From Deltaproteobacteria bacterium (GTDB lineage: Bacteria; Desulfobacterota; Dissulfuribacteria; Dissulfuribacterales; QOAL01): a stretch of DNA of 36,797 bases. Below are positions 1-8,933 of this stretch, one piece after another. The notes below the pieces were generated by a model. The model was not told the DNA's origin and made no database searches. It saw only the letters and a program-made list of their open reading frames with translations. Numbering within the stretch: position 1 is the first letter of the stretch; the number at the start of each line of letters is the position of its first letter. The DNA lies in the NCBI GenBank assembly GCA_015489315.1, contig WFZZ01000006.1:1-36797 (forward strand), in the 5' to 3' direction. A program made the position numbers and the translations under genes.

Positions 1-246
1 AGTTACTACTGTGCGAAATGCATATATAACATCTTTAGGTATTTTTTTATTCCAATATTTACACTCACAAAGATAAACCATAGCAGGAGTACTACAAACA
101 TCCTCTACATATACATCGATTTTCTTGGTACCTCTTGCTAATTTAATCTCCTTTTCCAGTTCTGTTTTGCAACCAATTTCATCAAATAACTGCTTAACAA
201 GATCCTGTAATTCCTTCCAATTTTGTGGTTCCCTGTCAAAGATCAT
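1..246 (-). CDS. Restriction endonuclease-like (PD-(D/E)xK) protein, truncated by window start; probable integron cassette 2 gene
   Basis: Own translation of the minus strand from ATG at 246: MIFDREPQNWKELQDLVKQLFDEIGCKTELEKEIKLARGTKKIDVYVEDVCSTPAMVYLCECKYWNKKIPKDVIYAFRTVVT, open to the window edge. KIDVYVED...YLCECKYW matches the D...ExK nuclease signature. Confidence 0.7.
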   Translation of the reverse strand, partial: MIFDREPQNWKELQDLVKQLFDEIGCKTELEKEIKLARGTKKIDVYVEDVCSTPAMVYLCECKYWNKKIPKDVIYAFRTVVT

Positions 247-335
247 ATACTACCTTGCCAACATTTCTTTTAATTAGATTGGATCTCCAATAAAAGCTTT
301 CATGTTAATGAACTCTGAGATATTTGCAGCTAGTA

Positions 336-408
336 AGCCAACGTCCAGGGTCACTTGCCGCTGTGGAGCGCCAGCGGAACAGCGGTCAAGTGGACCCGTT
401 TGTTAGCG
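336..408 (-). repeat. attC: attC recombination site (integron cassette 59-be)
   Basis: Plus strand AGCCAAC(336-342)-GTCCA-GGGTC ACTTG CCGCTG-loop-CAGCGG[T386]CAAGT[G392]GACCC-GTTT-GTTAGCG(402-408). A 16-bp imperfect hairpin with two extrahelical bases (T and G) on the same arm, an unpaired spacer, and terminal R''/R' core boxes. Confidence 0.88.
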
Positions 409-424
409 AATAATATATTTTATT

Positions 425-619
425 TCAAGTGGATATATCCATTTTTAACACTTTGTCATGAATGTCTACAATCCCCAAACTTTTAATATCCCCTCTGATC
501 TTCTGAACCAATATCTCAAAATCTGAATCGCATGACGAAGAATAATAATCTTTTGCTTCCCATAATTCTTGTAATATATGATCTGTCTCTTTAATCTCAA
601 TATCTTCTTTTCTATTCAT
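425..619 (-). CDS. Small antitoxin-like protein paired with PIN toxin
   Basis: 64 aa ORF, overlaps the end of the PIN gene by 8 nt in the same orientation. The pattern ...ILQELWEAKD...CDSDFEILVQKIR... resembles small proteins often encoded next to this PIN subfamily. Confidence 0.6.
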   Translation of the reverse strand: MNRKEDIEIKETDHILQELWEAKDYYSSSCDSDFEILVQKIRGDIKSLGIVDIHDKVLKMDIST

Positions 620-1082
620 TGACTATCTCCTGTGGCGTACATATTGTCGGAACTACCAAACCTGCATCGAAAGAAATTTTCTGCAATTTTCGTATAAAGT
701 GAGCGTTAGCTAAGTGCCTACAATTCCACGTTAAAAGAAAATCCATTTGATAATGTGTTGCTATGGCAACATGTAACGCATCATCTCTAGCCTTTTCAGG
801 TAGCAGTGCTTTCCTAAAAAAGAGCTCTGCTAATTCAATACATTCCTTTGTGATTTTCAATACTTTAATTTCTTTTGCAACATCTATTCTCAACTTAACT
901 GCTCTTTCATCTCCACGTGAACATTCCGCCAACACCAATTCAGAAATGAAAATATTGTACTTATTTCTTTCACTATCCCACCAATCATATGTAATTTTTT
1001 GACGCGCAGCCGATATTAAATTATTACTCGGCCGTGCAACAAGATAGCTAATTATTGATGTTTCAATATATAAATATTCCAT
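612..1082 (-). CDS. PIN-domain protein, VapC-like toxin
   Basis: MEYLYIETSIISYL... (first acidic residue E7), LAECSRGD, KARDDALHVAIATHYQMDFLLTWNCRHLAN: typical PIN acidic-motif layout. Confidence 0.8.
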   Translation of the reverse strand: MEYLYIETSIISYLVARPSNNLISAARQKITYDWWDSERNKYNIFISELVLAECSRGDERAVKLRIDVAKEIKVLKITKECIELAELFFRKALLPEKARDDALHVAIATHYQMDFLLTWNCRHLANAHFIRKLQKISFDAGLVVPTICTPQEIVNE

Positions 1083-1126
1083 CTATTCCCTTTTGCATAC
1101 AGTTTGGCAACTTAATATAATTTTAC

Positions 1127-1421
1127 CGCTAACATTACCTTATTAGACATCATCGAAATTTTTTTAGCACGTAATAATTGTTGGAGCAAGGGAAAATTTT
1201 TGAGGCACTTTATTTCTGAACCTACTGAGTATGAATGATGTTTCGTTAAATTAGGTGCACTTTGCTTTTGCAGAATAGAAAAAGCATTGTAGAGCAATAT
1301 CAGATAATTAAGCAGCAAATGAAGTGATTTTTTTGACGTTAGACTGATATGGTTCAAGTACCTGTTTAAAATTCCACTTACAAAAATATTTGTTTAATGT
1401 TATGGTTATATTAAAAATATT
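1127..1421 (-). promoter_or_regulatory. attI: Probable attI region and divergent promoter zone between intI and first cassette
   Basis: Non-coding AT-rich DNA between the intI 5' end and the first cassette. Ends in core site AATGTTAGCGG (minus strand, 1133-1127). Confidence 0.6.
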
Positions 1422-1448
1422 TTGCTCAACACAATAAATTCTTGTGTC

Positions 1449-2705
1449 ATGAATAATAAAAAAAATGATATTTTTGATGATTTTGAAATTTTTTTGATAC
1501 AAAATAACTTTCCTGAAAGGCAAGTGCCGTTTTATGTTACATGGGTAAAGAAGGGGTTAAAGTTTTTCCGAAAAGGTTCTGGAGCAAGATTGAATTCCGA
1601 TGAAACTAATAGATTTTTGAAAAGTCTTTCTGAAAGGTTTTCCGACTGGCAGATCAGACAGGCTCAAGAGGCCATAAAACTTTATCATTTTTTTCTTGAT
1701 AAAGAATTGAATAAAGAAAAGGGTTTTCCTTCTCAGAACAAAAAGGCGTGGGATGAGTGCATTTCCAGAATGAAGAAAAGGATAAGGCTAAAGCACATGT
1801 CTTACCGAACTGAAAAGGCATATATTTCATGGGCTGAGAGATTTATGCACTTTACGGATTTTAAGGAGCCGACATCTCTCGCCAGCCATGATTTGCAAAA
1901 CTATTTGACGTACCTGGCAGTTGAAAGACAGGTTGCTCCTTCGACTCAAAATCAGGCATTGAATGCTCTGGTCTTTCTTTTTGGAAATGTCCTCGGCATA
2001 GATGTAAAAGATGCTATAGATGCTGTAAGGGCCAAGGAAAAAAGACGCCTTCCTGTAGTATTGTCTCAAGATGAAGTGCAAAGAATAATGGAAAATCTGA
2101 CAGGTGTTTACAAGTTGATAGGTAAGCTCATTTATGGATGTGGTCTTAGGCTTCAAGAAGCGGTGACGCTCAGGGTAAAGGATATTGACCTTAAAAGGCT
2201 GGTTCTAACAGTTAGACAAGGGAAGGGAGACAGGGACAGGGTTACGGTTCTTCCGGAAACTCTTGTTGAGCCTTTGAAAGGACACTTGGCAACCATCAGA
2301 AAAATTTATGAAAATGACAGGAAGGATGACATACCAGGTGTTTATCTTCCAACTGGACTTGAAAGAAAGTATCCAGATGCAGGAAAGAGCTGGGAGTGGT
2401 TCTGGGTATTTCCATCAAAAAGGCTTTCTGTAGATCCAATTTCAGTAGTTGTGAGAAGGCATCATATTAACCCTTCTGCCATGCAAAGGGCATTTAAAAA
2501 AGCAATAAAGGCAGCCGAGATACCTAAAAATGCAAGTGTCCATTCATTAAGACACAGCTTTGCCACACACCTTTTGGAATCAGGTTATGACATTAGGACA
2601 GTGCAAGAGCTTTTGGGGCACAAACATATCCAGACCACCATGATTTATACCCATGTTGCAAAGAAAAATATCCTTGGCGTGGTCAGTCCCCTTGATAAAA
2701 TGTAA
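1449..2705 (+). CDS. intI: Integron integrase (IntI-type tyrosine recombinase) with extra N-terminal domain
   Basis: TGLERKYPDAGKSWEWFWVFPS...DPISVVVRRHHI is the IntI-specific insertion. Catalytic residues: R in CGLRLQEA, K in RQGKGDRDR, HSLRHSF, LLGHKHIQTTMIYTHV. The supplied ORF begins at TTG 1422; ATG at 1449 is preferred. Confidence 0.95.
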   Translation: MNNKKNDIFDDFEIFLIQNNFPERQVPFYVTWVKKGLKFFRKGSGARLNSDETNRFLKSLSERFSDWQIRQAQEAIKLYHFFLDKELNKEKGFPSQNKKAWDECISRMKKRIRLKHMSYRTEKAYISWAERFMHFTDFKEPTSLASHDLQNYLTYLAVERQVAPSTQNQALNALVFLFGNVLGIDVKDAIDAVRAKEKRRLPVVLSQDEVQRIMENLTGVYKLIGKLIYGCGLRLQEAVTLRVKDIDLKRLVLTVRQGKGDRDRVTVLPETLVEPLKGHLATIRKIYENDRKDDIPGVYLPTGLERKYPDAGKSWEWFWVFPSKRLSVDPISVVVRRHHINPSAMQRAFKKAIKAAEIPKNASVHSLRHSFATHLLESGYDIRTVQELLGHKHIQTTMIYTHVAKKNILGVVSPLDKM

Positions 2706-2723
2706 CCAATCTCTGAAAATTTT

Positions 2724-3950
2724 TTAGGGCTTATTTCTTTTTGTAAATAAAATCAAGCAGATAAAAAAGGAAACCGCCGAAAAGATAACTATAGTCTGTC
2801 TTATTCCGATCTCGTCTGCAATTTTTCCCTGTAAAAGGCTTCCAAAGGGAAAAAGGCCCATGAAGGATGTGGTGAAAAGTCCCATTAGCCGCCCTCTCAA
2901 TTTGTCTTTGGCCTCTATTTGGAGGATGCTTATTGCACTTGTTGAGGTGATTACCATGATGAATCCGCTGACAAATAAGAATATACAGGCCTCAAGGAAG
3001 CTTTGAGAAATTGCAAAAAGACAAAGGGATAATGGAAAAAGGAAACAGCCGAGAAGCCACCAGCTCTTTCTGTTGCCGCCATGCCCAAAGATGGCCACAA
3101 AGATTGCGCCAAAAAGCGCGCCAAGGCCGTTTGCCGCACACATGAAGCCATATTCTTTTGCATTAAGTCCGAGGATATTACGTCCAAAGGATGGTAAAAG
3201 TATTGAATATGGAAGAAGCATGATTCCAAAGGCCATTATGGCCAGAAGGATTTTTAAGAGAAAGGGACGCTTTCTTATAAAATAGAAAAGCTCCTGAAAA
3301 GATACTATTATGGATTCTCCTTTATTGCCAAGGGGTTCGTCAAAGGACCTGTATCTTTTTTTTATAAAGAAAAGTGAACACATTATTGCAAGGGCAGAGG
3401 TAGCCTTAAAATAAAAGCAATCTGCCATGAGACCTGCACTCATAAGGATGCCCGCAAGGGCAGGGCCACAAAATCTTGCAATGTTGAAAACAGTTGAGTG
3501 AAGGGCAATGCCATTGGTTATATCTTTTCCCCCAACAAGGTCAAATACAAGAGACTGCCTTGCAGGAACTTCAAAGGACATGCCTGTACCAAGAAGAAGG
3601 GCAAGAAAAAGTATCCAGGAAAAGGTTATTTGATGGGTCTGGACCAGAAAGCCAAAGGCCATTGCCTGAATAAAAATCAGGGTATGGATCAAGAGTAAAA
3701 ACGAGACCTTAGGGAATCTATCTGCCAGAAGGCCTCCCATTATGGAAAAAAAAAGGACTGGAAGCCCTGAAACTGCCCCGAGAATTCCCACATGAAAGGA
3801 GGAGCCAGTAAGCTCAAGGACAAGCCACCTTTGGGCAGTGCCCTGGACCCATGTGCCCAGAAGGGAGATGGCCTGCCCGATTATAAAGACCCTGAATCCT
3901 AAGTGTCTAAGGCTTGAAAGGGCCTTTGGGTAGCCCTTGTTTTCGATCAT
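2724..3950 (-). CDS. MFS transporter (DUF/enterobactin-exporter-like permease)
   Basis: 408 aa, about 12 hydrophobic segments, [22 protein letters not shown] and [13 protein letters not shown] motifs. Confidence 0.88.
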   Translation of the reverse strand: MIENKGYPKALSSLRHLGFRVFIIGQAISLLGTWVQGTAQRWLVLELTGSSFHVGILGAVSGLPVLFFSIMGGLLADRFPKVSFLLLIHTLIFIQAMAFGFLVQTHQITFSWILFLALLLGTGMSFEVPARQSLVFDLVGGKDITNGIALHSTVFNIARFCGPALAGILMSAGLMADCFYFKATSALAIMCSLFFIKKRYRSFDEPLGNKGESIIVSFQELFYFIRKRPFLLKILLAIMAFGIMLLPYSILLPSFGRNILGLNAKEYGFMCAANGLGALFGAIFVAIFGHGGNRKSWWLLGCFLFPLSLCLFAISQSFLEACIFLFVSGFIMVITSTSAISILQIEAKDKLRGRLMGLFTTSFMGLFPFGSLLQGKIADEIGIRQTIVIFSAVSFFICLILFTKRNKP

Positions 3951-4957
3951 GAAAGAGAGTTTACACTTTTCGCAAAATCCTTTGCAAAATATGTGATAAT
4001 AAGGTCTGCTCCTGCCCTTCTGAAAGCAATGAGGGATTCAAAGACGACCTGTTCTTCTGAAAGCCATCCGTTTTGAGCTGCTGCCTTTATCATGGAGTAT
4101 TCCCCGCTGACCTGATAGGCAGCAATCGGAAGGGTAAATTCCTGTCTCAATAGGCTTATGATGTCCAAATAGGGCATTCCTGGTTTTACCATCAGGATGT
4201 CTGCACCTTCTTCCATGTCGAGAGTTGCTTCTCTAAGGGCCTCGCGTCTATTGGCAATATCCATCTGGTAGGAACGCCTGTCTCCAAATTGCGGCGCACA
4301 CTCTGCTGCGTCCCTAAAGGGGCCGTAAAAGCTAGATGCATATTTTACTGCATAGGACATTATAGGCACATGTTCAAAGCCATTTTCATCAAGGGCCTCG
4401 CGAATGGCTCCAACCCTTCCGTCCATCATGTCAGATGGGGCAACCATGTCAGCTCCGGCCCTTGCATGGGATAATGCAATCTTCTGCAAAAGTTCCAAAG
4501 TAGCATCATTTTCAACCCTGAAATGGCCTTTCTTTTTATCCTTTATCACCACTCCACAATGGCCATGGGATGTATATTCACAAAGGCATACATCGGTAAT
4601 GACGACAAGCTCAGGAACCTCCTTCTTTATGGCTTCAATAGCCCTTTGAACTACTCCTGACTTTATCCAGGCATGGGAACCCTTGGAGTCTTTCTTTTCA
4701 GGGATGCCAAAAAGAAGGATGGCGGGTATTCCAAGGTCATAGGCCTCTTTGGCCTCTCTGATAATATTTTCAACAGACATTTGATAGACGCCTGGCATGG
4801 AGGATATAGGTTCCTTAACATTCTTTCCTGCAGTAACGAAAAGGGGATAGATGAGGTGGTCAGTGGAAATAGATGTTTCTCTGACCATTGCCCGTAATTT
4901 GTCTGTTTGCCTCAACCTTCTTGCTCTATATTCTGGAAACATCATTTGAAAAGCCAC
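3947..4957 (-). CDS. hemB: Delta-aminolevulinic acid dehydratase (porphobilinogen synthase)
   Basis: [68 protein letters not shown]. Confidence 0.97.
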   Translation of the reverse strand: MAFQMMFPEYRARRLRQTDKLRAMVRETSISTDHLIYPLFVTAGKNVKEPISSMPGVYQMSVENIIREAKEAYDLGIPAILLFGIPEKKDSKGSHAWIKSGVVQRAIEAIKKEVPELVVITDVCLCEYTSHGHCGVVIKDKKKGHFRVENDATLELLQKIALSHARAGADMVAPSDMMDGRVGAIREALDENGFEHVPIMSYAVKYASSFYGPFRDAAECAPQFGDRRSYQMDIANRREALREATLDMEEGADILMVKPGMPYLDIISLLRQEFTLPIAAYQVSGEYSMIKAAAQNGWLSEEQVVFESLIAFRRAGADLIITYFAKDFAKSVNSLS

Positions 4958-5316
4958 TCCTTGATCTTTGATATTACAGGTTCTTCGTCCTTTAGTTCTT
5001 TAATGCAATCGTTACAACCTGCATCCTGAAATTTTTCCTGGTCTTCTTTTGAAAAATCAGGACAAATGACAATAATTGGAATCTTTTCAGTACTGGCGGA
5101 CTGTTTTAAAAGCACACTCACAGATTGCGCGTTAAGGATAGGAACATTTTTCCTTATGACAATAAGATCAGGTACTTCTTCCCTGGCAATATCAAAGCCA
5201 GCCTGGCCATCTTCCGCAACAATAAGCTTGAATTGCACCTCTTTGGCGATCTTGGAAAGCACATTTCTGGCTTCGGGTTTGTCATCCACTAATAATACAA
5301 CTGGCTTATCGCTCAT
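4942..5316 (-). CDS. Receiver-domain protein lacking the conserved phosphoacceptor Asp
   Basis: [20 protein letters not shown]... is a receiver fold, but the LxxxD site reads [10 protein letters not shown]. Confidence 0.8.
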   Translation of the reverse strand: MSDKPVVLLVDDKPEARNVLSKIAKEVQFKLIVAEDGQAGFDIAREEVPDLIVIRKNVPILNAQSVSVLLKQSASTEKIPIIVICPDFSKEDQEKFQDAGCNDCIKELKDEEPVISKIKEWLFK

Positions 5317-5326
5317 GGGATGTCTC

Positions 5327-7279
5327 CTAATTTTCGGATTCGTAGCAGATGCGAATCAGCCTATTTATAAAGAGTTCGGGATTTTCAACAGCATCCTTTG
5401 GTATATTAAACTGATTTTGGCCTGTTTTTTCCCTTATAAGAGTAAGGCCATATTCAAGGATGCTTATTAACCTTTCGCAGTGGGTGTAAAGGCTTGCTGG
5501 GTCGAACTTACATGCCTCAAGGATCTTATCGATGGCAGGATCATCAAAGGTAATTTCAATATCACATCTATTTAGAAAGGAGGTTTCGTAGCTTTTTATT
5601 TGTTGAATCCAGAAAAGCACATTGGAAGATGCCTCTTCTACAGTAAGGTCCTCTCTCAGGCAAAGATGTGCGATAAGCTCTTTTCTCATCTCGTTAAGGG
5701 AAATTCCCTGGTCTTTCCAAGAGGGCAATTTTTTAAGTGACAAGCCCTTAATGATCTCTTCCTTTTCTTCTTGAATAAGGGCCTCATATCGCTTTATTCG
5801 TTCCTGAGCATAAGGATTATCAAGAAGCCTTTTTAGTTCCCTTTCTGGATCTTCAACAAGTCTTTTTGTAACAACCAGAAAGTCAACATCAGTGGAAGGA
5901 AGCGCCTTTTCAAAGGGTAATAGTGCCCTTTCAATGACACTTACAAGGGCCCTTGCACCTGTTTTTTCCTGATAGGCCTTTTGGGCAAGAAGCCTCAGGG
6001 CATCTTCCTCGAATTTTAGATCAATACCATATGCCTTAAAGTCCTGCTTTTTGCTTACAATAACCGGGCTTTTGGGGTTTTTTAGTATCTCAAAAAGGTC
6101 ATTTTCAGTAAGCTCTTCAAGGACTGCAATTACCGGAAGCCTTCCAATGAACTCATTTTCAAAGCCAAATTCCACAAGGTCCTGAGGTTTAACCTTTTTA
6201 AGCCAATATTCTTCATCCTTGAGGTCAATATCTGCCCCGAAGCCAATACCCTGTTTGGATAGCCTTTTTTTTATGATTTCTGAAAGGCCATTAAAGGCGC
6301 CACTTACTATAAAGAGGATGTTTTTTGTGTTGATGGTCTTTTTCATCCTCTTTCCAGTCTTTCTGAAGTGCTCAATGGCCTCTAGCTGAGAAATCGGGTC
6401 ATGGGGGGTCTTAAGATCAACTTCTGTCTCTTCAAGGGGTTTTAAAAGGGCACGCTGAACACCTGCGCGGGAGACATCAGGCCCTCTAAATCCCTCTGAA
6501 GATGCAATTTTATCTATCTCGTCAATATAAACTATTCCATATTGGGCCCTTTCAATGTCTCCATCTGCCTCCTTGACAAGGTCTCTTATAAGGTCTTCAA
6601 CATCAGCGCCAACATAGCCGGTTTCACTGAATTTGGTTGCATCTCCCTTTACAAACGGGACCCCAAGCTTTGCTGCAATGAGTTTGATGATATAGGTCTT
6701 ACCAACCCCTGTGGGACCTATGAGGATGATATTGTTTTTGATATTTCCAACAGGATGCCTGTGTTTTCCTTTTTTATGCATATAGGAAATCTTGTTGAAA
6801 TGGGTACATATCTTTGTGGCAAGGATGGCCTTTGCCTCATCCTGCCTTACAACATATTCATCAAGATAGGCCTCAAGATCTTTGGGTTTTAGATTGAAAT
6901 TGATAACAGAATTTGTCTTTTTACTGGTGGAGGTGCCGTCTGTTTCTTCTGGTTTTGCCTGGCCTGGAAAGACCATCTGGGATATAACCTTTACTCTTCC
7001 GCCATACTTTTTGGCCAGATACTCGCTTATTTCTTTCTCTAGGGCCTTTTGAGACGGAAAAGGGCGTTCTCTTTCATCTTCAAGCTTTTCACCAGGGCCC
7101 TTCGGGGAATTTTTTTGGGCACCTTCTAATAGCTCATTAATTTCTGGTTTTTCACGGGCTTTCTGGGCCTCATCCCGTGAAGGCTTTTGGGCCTTTTTGC
7201 CCTTATCATTCATGTTCATAGAAGTCACTTTAACACAGCCAAAATCTATTCTCAACTTTCTGGACTTTTTATTTTCCAT
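5327..7279 (-). CDS. ClpX-like AAA+ ATPase without zinc-binding domain, with C-terminal extension
   Basis: Walker A GPTGVGKT, Walker B IVYIDEIDKIA, GYVG pore loop, KQGIGFGA (IGF-like loop); no N-terminal Cys4 zinc finger. The start may be an internal Met. Confidence 0.85.
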   Translation of the reverse strand: MENKKSRKLRIDFGCVKVTSMNMNDKGKKAQKPSRDEAQKAREKPEINELLEGAQKNSPKGPGEKLEDERERPFPSQKALEKEISEYLAKKYGGRVKVISQMVFPGQAKPEETDGTSTSKKTNSVINFNLKPKDLEAYLDEYVVRQDEAKAILATKICTHFNKISYMHKKGKHRHPVGNIKNNIILIGPTGVGKTYIIKLIAAKLGVPFVKGDATKFSETGYVGADVEDLIRDLVKEADGDIERAQYGIVYIDEIDKIASSEGFRGPDVSRAGVQRALLKPLEETEVDLKTPHDPISQLEAIEHFRKTGKRMKKTINTKNILFIVSGAFNGLSEIIKKRLSKQGIGFGADIDLKDEEYWLKKVKPQDLVEFGFENEFIGRLPVIAVLEELTENDLFEILKNPKSPVIVSKKQDFKAYGIDLKFEEDALRLLAQKAYQEKTGARALVSVIERALLPFEKALPSTDVDFLVVTKRLVEDPERELKRLLDNPYAQERIKRYEALIQEEKEEIIKGLSLKKLPSWKDQGISLNEMRKELIAHLCLREDLTVEEASSNVLFWIQQIKSYETSFLNRCDIEITFDDPAIDKILEACKFDPASLYTHCERLISILEYGLTLIREKTGQNQFNIPKDAVENPELFINRLIRICYESEN

Positions 7280-7361
7280 GTTTTCAGTTACTATTTCTTC
7301 TAAAAATCTTATTCTTAGGATTTTAATTTTTCAAAAAAACTTTAATCTTAAGAGGTTATAA

Positions 7362-8915
7362 ATGTCACCAACTCATAAAAATTTAATTGTTGTTCTTGAT
7401 TTTGGCTCTCAAACCACCCAGCTAATTGCCAGAAGGGTGAGAGAAGCAAATGTTTACTGTGAGATTCATCCATTTAATATAAGCCTTGAAAGGCTTAAGG
7501 CAATGGCTCCAAAGGGAATAATACTTTCAGGAGGGCCATCCAGTGTTTATGATAAGGATGCACCAAGGGTGGAAAAAGGGCTATTTGAGCTGGGAATCCC
7601 CATCCTTGGCATCTGCTATGGGATGCAGCTTACAAGCTATCTTTTGGGCGGTAAGGTTGAAAGAAGTGATCACAGGGAATACGGCCATGCAAAATTGATA
7701 ATTGACGAGCCAGATGAAATATTTCATGGCCTTTCAACAGGAGAGCCCGGCCATCAGGTATGGATGAGCCACGGGGATAGAATCGAAAGGCTTCCGGAAG
7801 GCTTCAAGGCCCTTGCACACAGCAAATCAAGCCCTTTTGCAGCAATGGCCAACAGGGAACTTCCCATCTATGGCGTTCAGTTTCATCCTGAGGTGGTGCA
7901 TACGGAAATAGGTATGGATTGCCTTTCAAACTTTATATTCAGGGTTTCAAGGTGTGAGCCAGACTGGACCATGGAGAACTTCGTGGAGGTTACAACCCGG
8001 GAGATTTCTGAAAGGGTGGGTGAGGGAAAGGTGATATGTGCCCTTTCAGGTGGGGTTGACTCAACGGTAACAGCCCTTTTGATCCACAGGGCCATAGGAA
8101 AAAGGCTTACCTGCGTCTTTGTAAACAATGGGCTTTTAAGGAAAAACGAGCCTGAGACCGTTTTGAATTTTTTGAAGCAGTTCGATCTCAACGTGCGCTA
8201 TGTGGATGCAGAAGATAGATTTTTGGAAAAACTTAAAGGTGTGGAAGATCCAGAAAAAAAGAGAAAGATAATAGGAAATGAATTTATAAAGGTCTTTGAA
8301 GAAGAGGCTGGAAAGATCGGCAAAGTCGATTTTCTGGCGCAGGGAACCCTTTACCCGGATGTTATTGAAAGCGTTTCATTCAAGGGGCCATCTGCCACCA
8401 TCAAGAGCCATCACAATGTGGGAGGGCTTCCAGAGGTCATGAAGCTTGATCTTATAGAGCCTTTGAGGGAGCTTTTCAAGGACGAGGTTAGAAAGGTGGC
8501 AAAGGAGCTTGGAATGCCCTATGAGCTCATAAACAGGCACCCTTTCCCAGGTCCGGGCCTTGCCATAAGGATTCTAGGCGAGGTTACCAAGGAAAGGCTT
8601 GAGATATTAAGGGAGGCCGATGCAATAGTCATTGAGGAGATGAAGGCATCGGACTGGTACTGGAAGGTTTGGCAGTCCTTTGCAGTCCTTTTGCCAATAA
8701 AGACCGTGGGGGTCATGGGGGATGAAAGGACCTATGACCATGTGGTGGCCCTTAGGGTCGTTGACAGCCAGGATGCAATGACTGCAGATTGGACAAAGCT
8801 TCCCTATGAGCTAATGGGAAGGATTTCAAATAGAATTATCAACGAAGTCAAGGGAGTAAATAGGGTCTGTTACGACATAAGCTCAAAGCCCCCGGCAACA
8901 ATAGAATGGGAGTAG
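7362..8915 (+). CDS. guaA: GMP synthase (glutamine-hydrolysing)
   Basis: GATase motif [10 protein letters not shown]-loop [11 protein letters not shown]-terminal [12 protein letters not shown]. Confidence 0.98.
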   Translation: MSPTHKNLIVVLDFGSQTTQLIARRVREANVYCEIHPFNISLERLKAMAPKGIILSGGPSSVYDKDAPRVEKGLFELGIPILGICYGMQLTSYLLGGKVERSDHREYGHAKLIIDEPDEIFHGLSTGEPGHQVWMSHGDRIERLPEGFKALAHSKSSPFAAMANRELPIYGVQFHPEVVHTEIGMDCLSNFIFRVSRCEPDWTMENFVEVTTREISERVGEGKVICALSGGVDSTVTALLIHRAIGKRLTCVFVNNGLLRKNEPETVLNFLKQFDLNVRYVDAEDRFLEKLKGVEDPEKKRKIIGNEFIKVFEEEAGKIGKVDFLAQGTLYPDVIESVSFKGPSATIKSHHNVGGLPEVMKLDLIEPLRELFKDEVRKVAKELGMPYELINRHPFPGPGLAIRILGEVTKERLEILREADAIVIEEMKASDWYWKVWQSFAVLLPIKTVGVMGDERTYDHVVALRVVDSQDAMTADWTKLPYELMGRISNRIINEVKGVNRVCYDISSKPPATIEWE

Positions 8916-8933
8916 ATTTTGGATCATTAGAAT

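Larger units (their letters stand above)
342..1132 (-). mobile_element. Integron gene cassette 1 (PIN toxin + small antitoxin-like ORF + attC), about 791 bp
   Basis: Bounded by core sites GTTAGCG (minus, 1133-1127) and GTTGGCT (minus, 342-336). The cassette start GTTAGCG is exactly complementary to its own attC R'' box CGCTAAC (minus, 408-402). Same orientation as the array leading away from intI. Confidence 0.82.

Noticed and set aside
256-262. TGCCAAC (GTTGGCA on minus) near the start of the nuclease ORF, possibly another core site
   Set aside because: No attC-like hairpin around it; probably chance.
763-1002. Plus-strand 79 aa ORF
   Set aside because: Antisense to the PIN gene, which has clear motifs.
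1338-1344. GTTAGAC, a perfect GTTRRRY core on the plus strand between intI and cassette 1
   Set aside because: Opposite orientation to the array and without a matching hairpin; the 7-mer is too degenerate to call a second site.
1112-1523. Minus-strand ORFs 1112..1357 and 1308..1523
   Set aside because: Overlap the putative attI and the intI start, with no recognisable domain and low-complexity AT-rich content.
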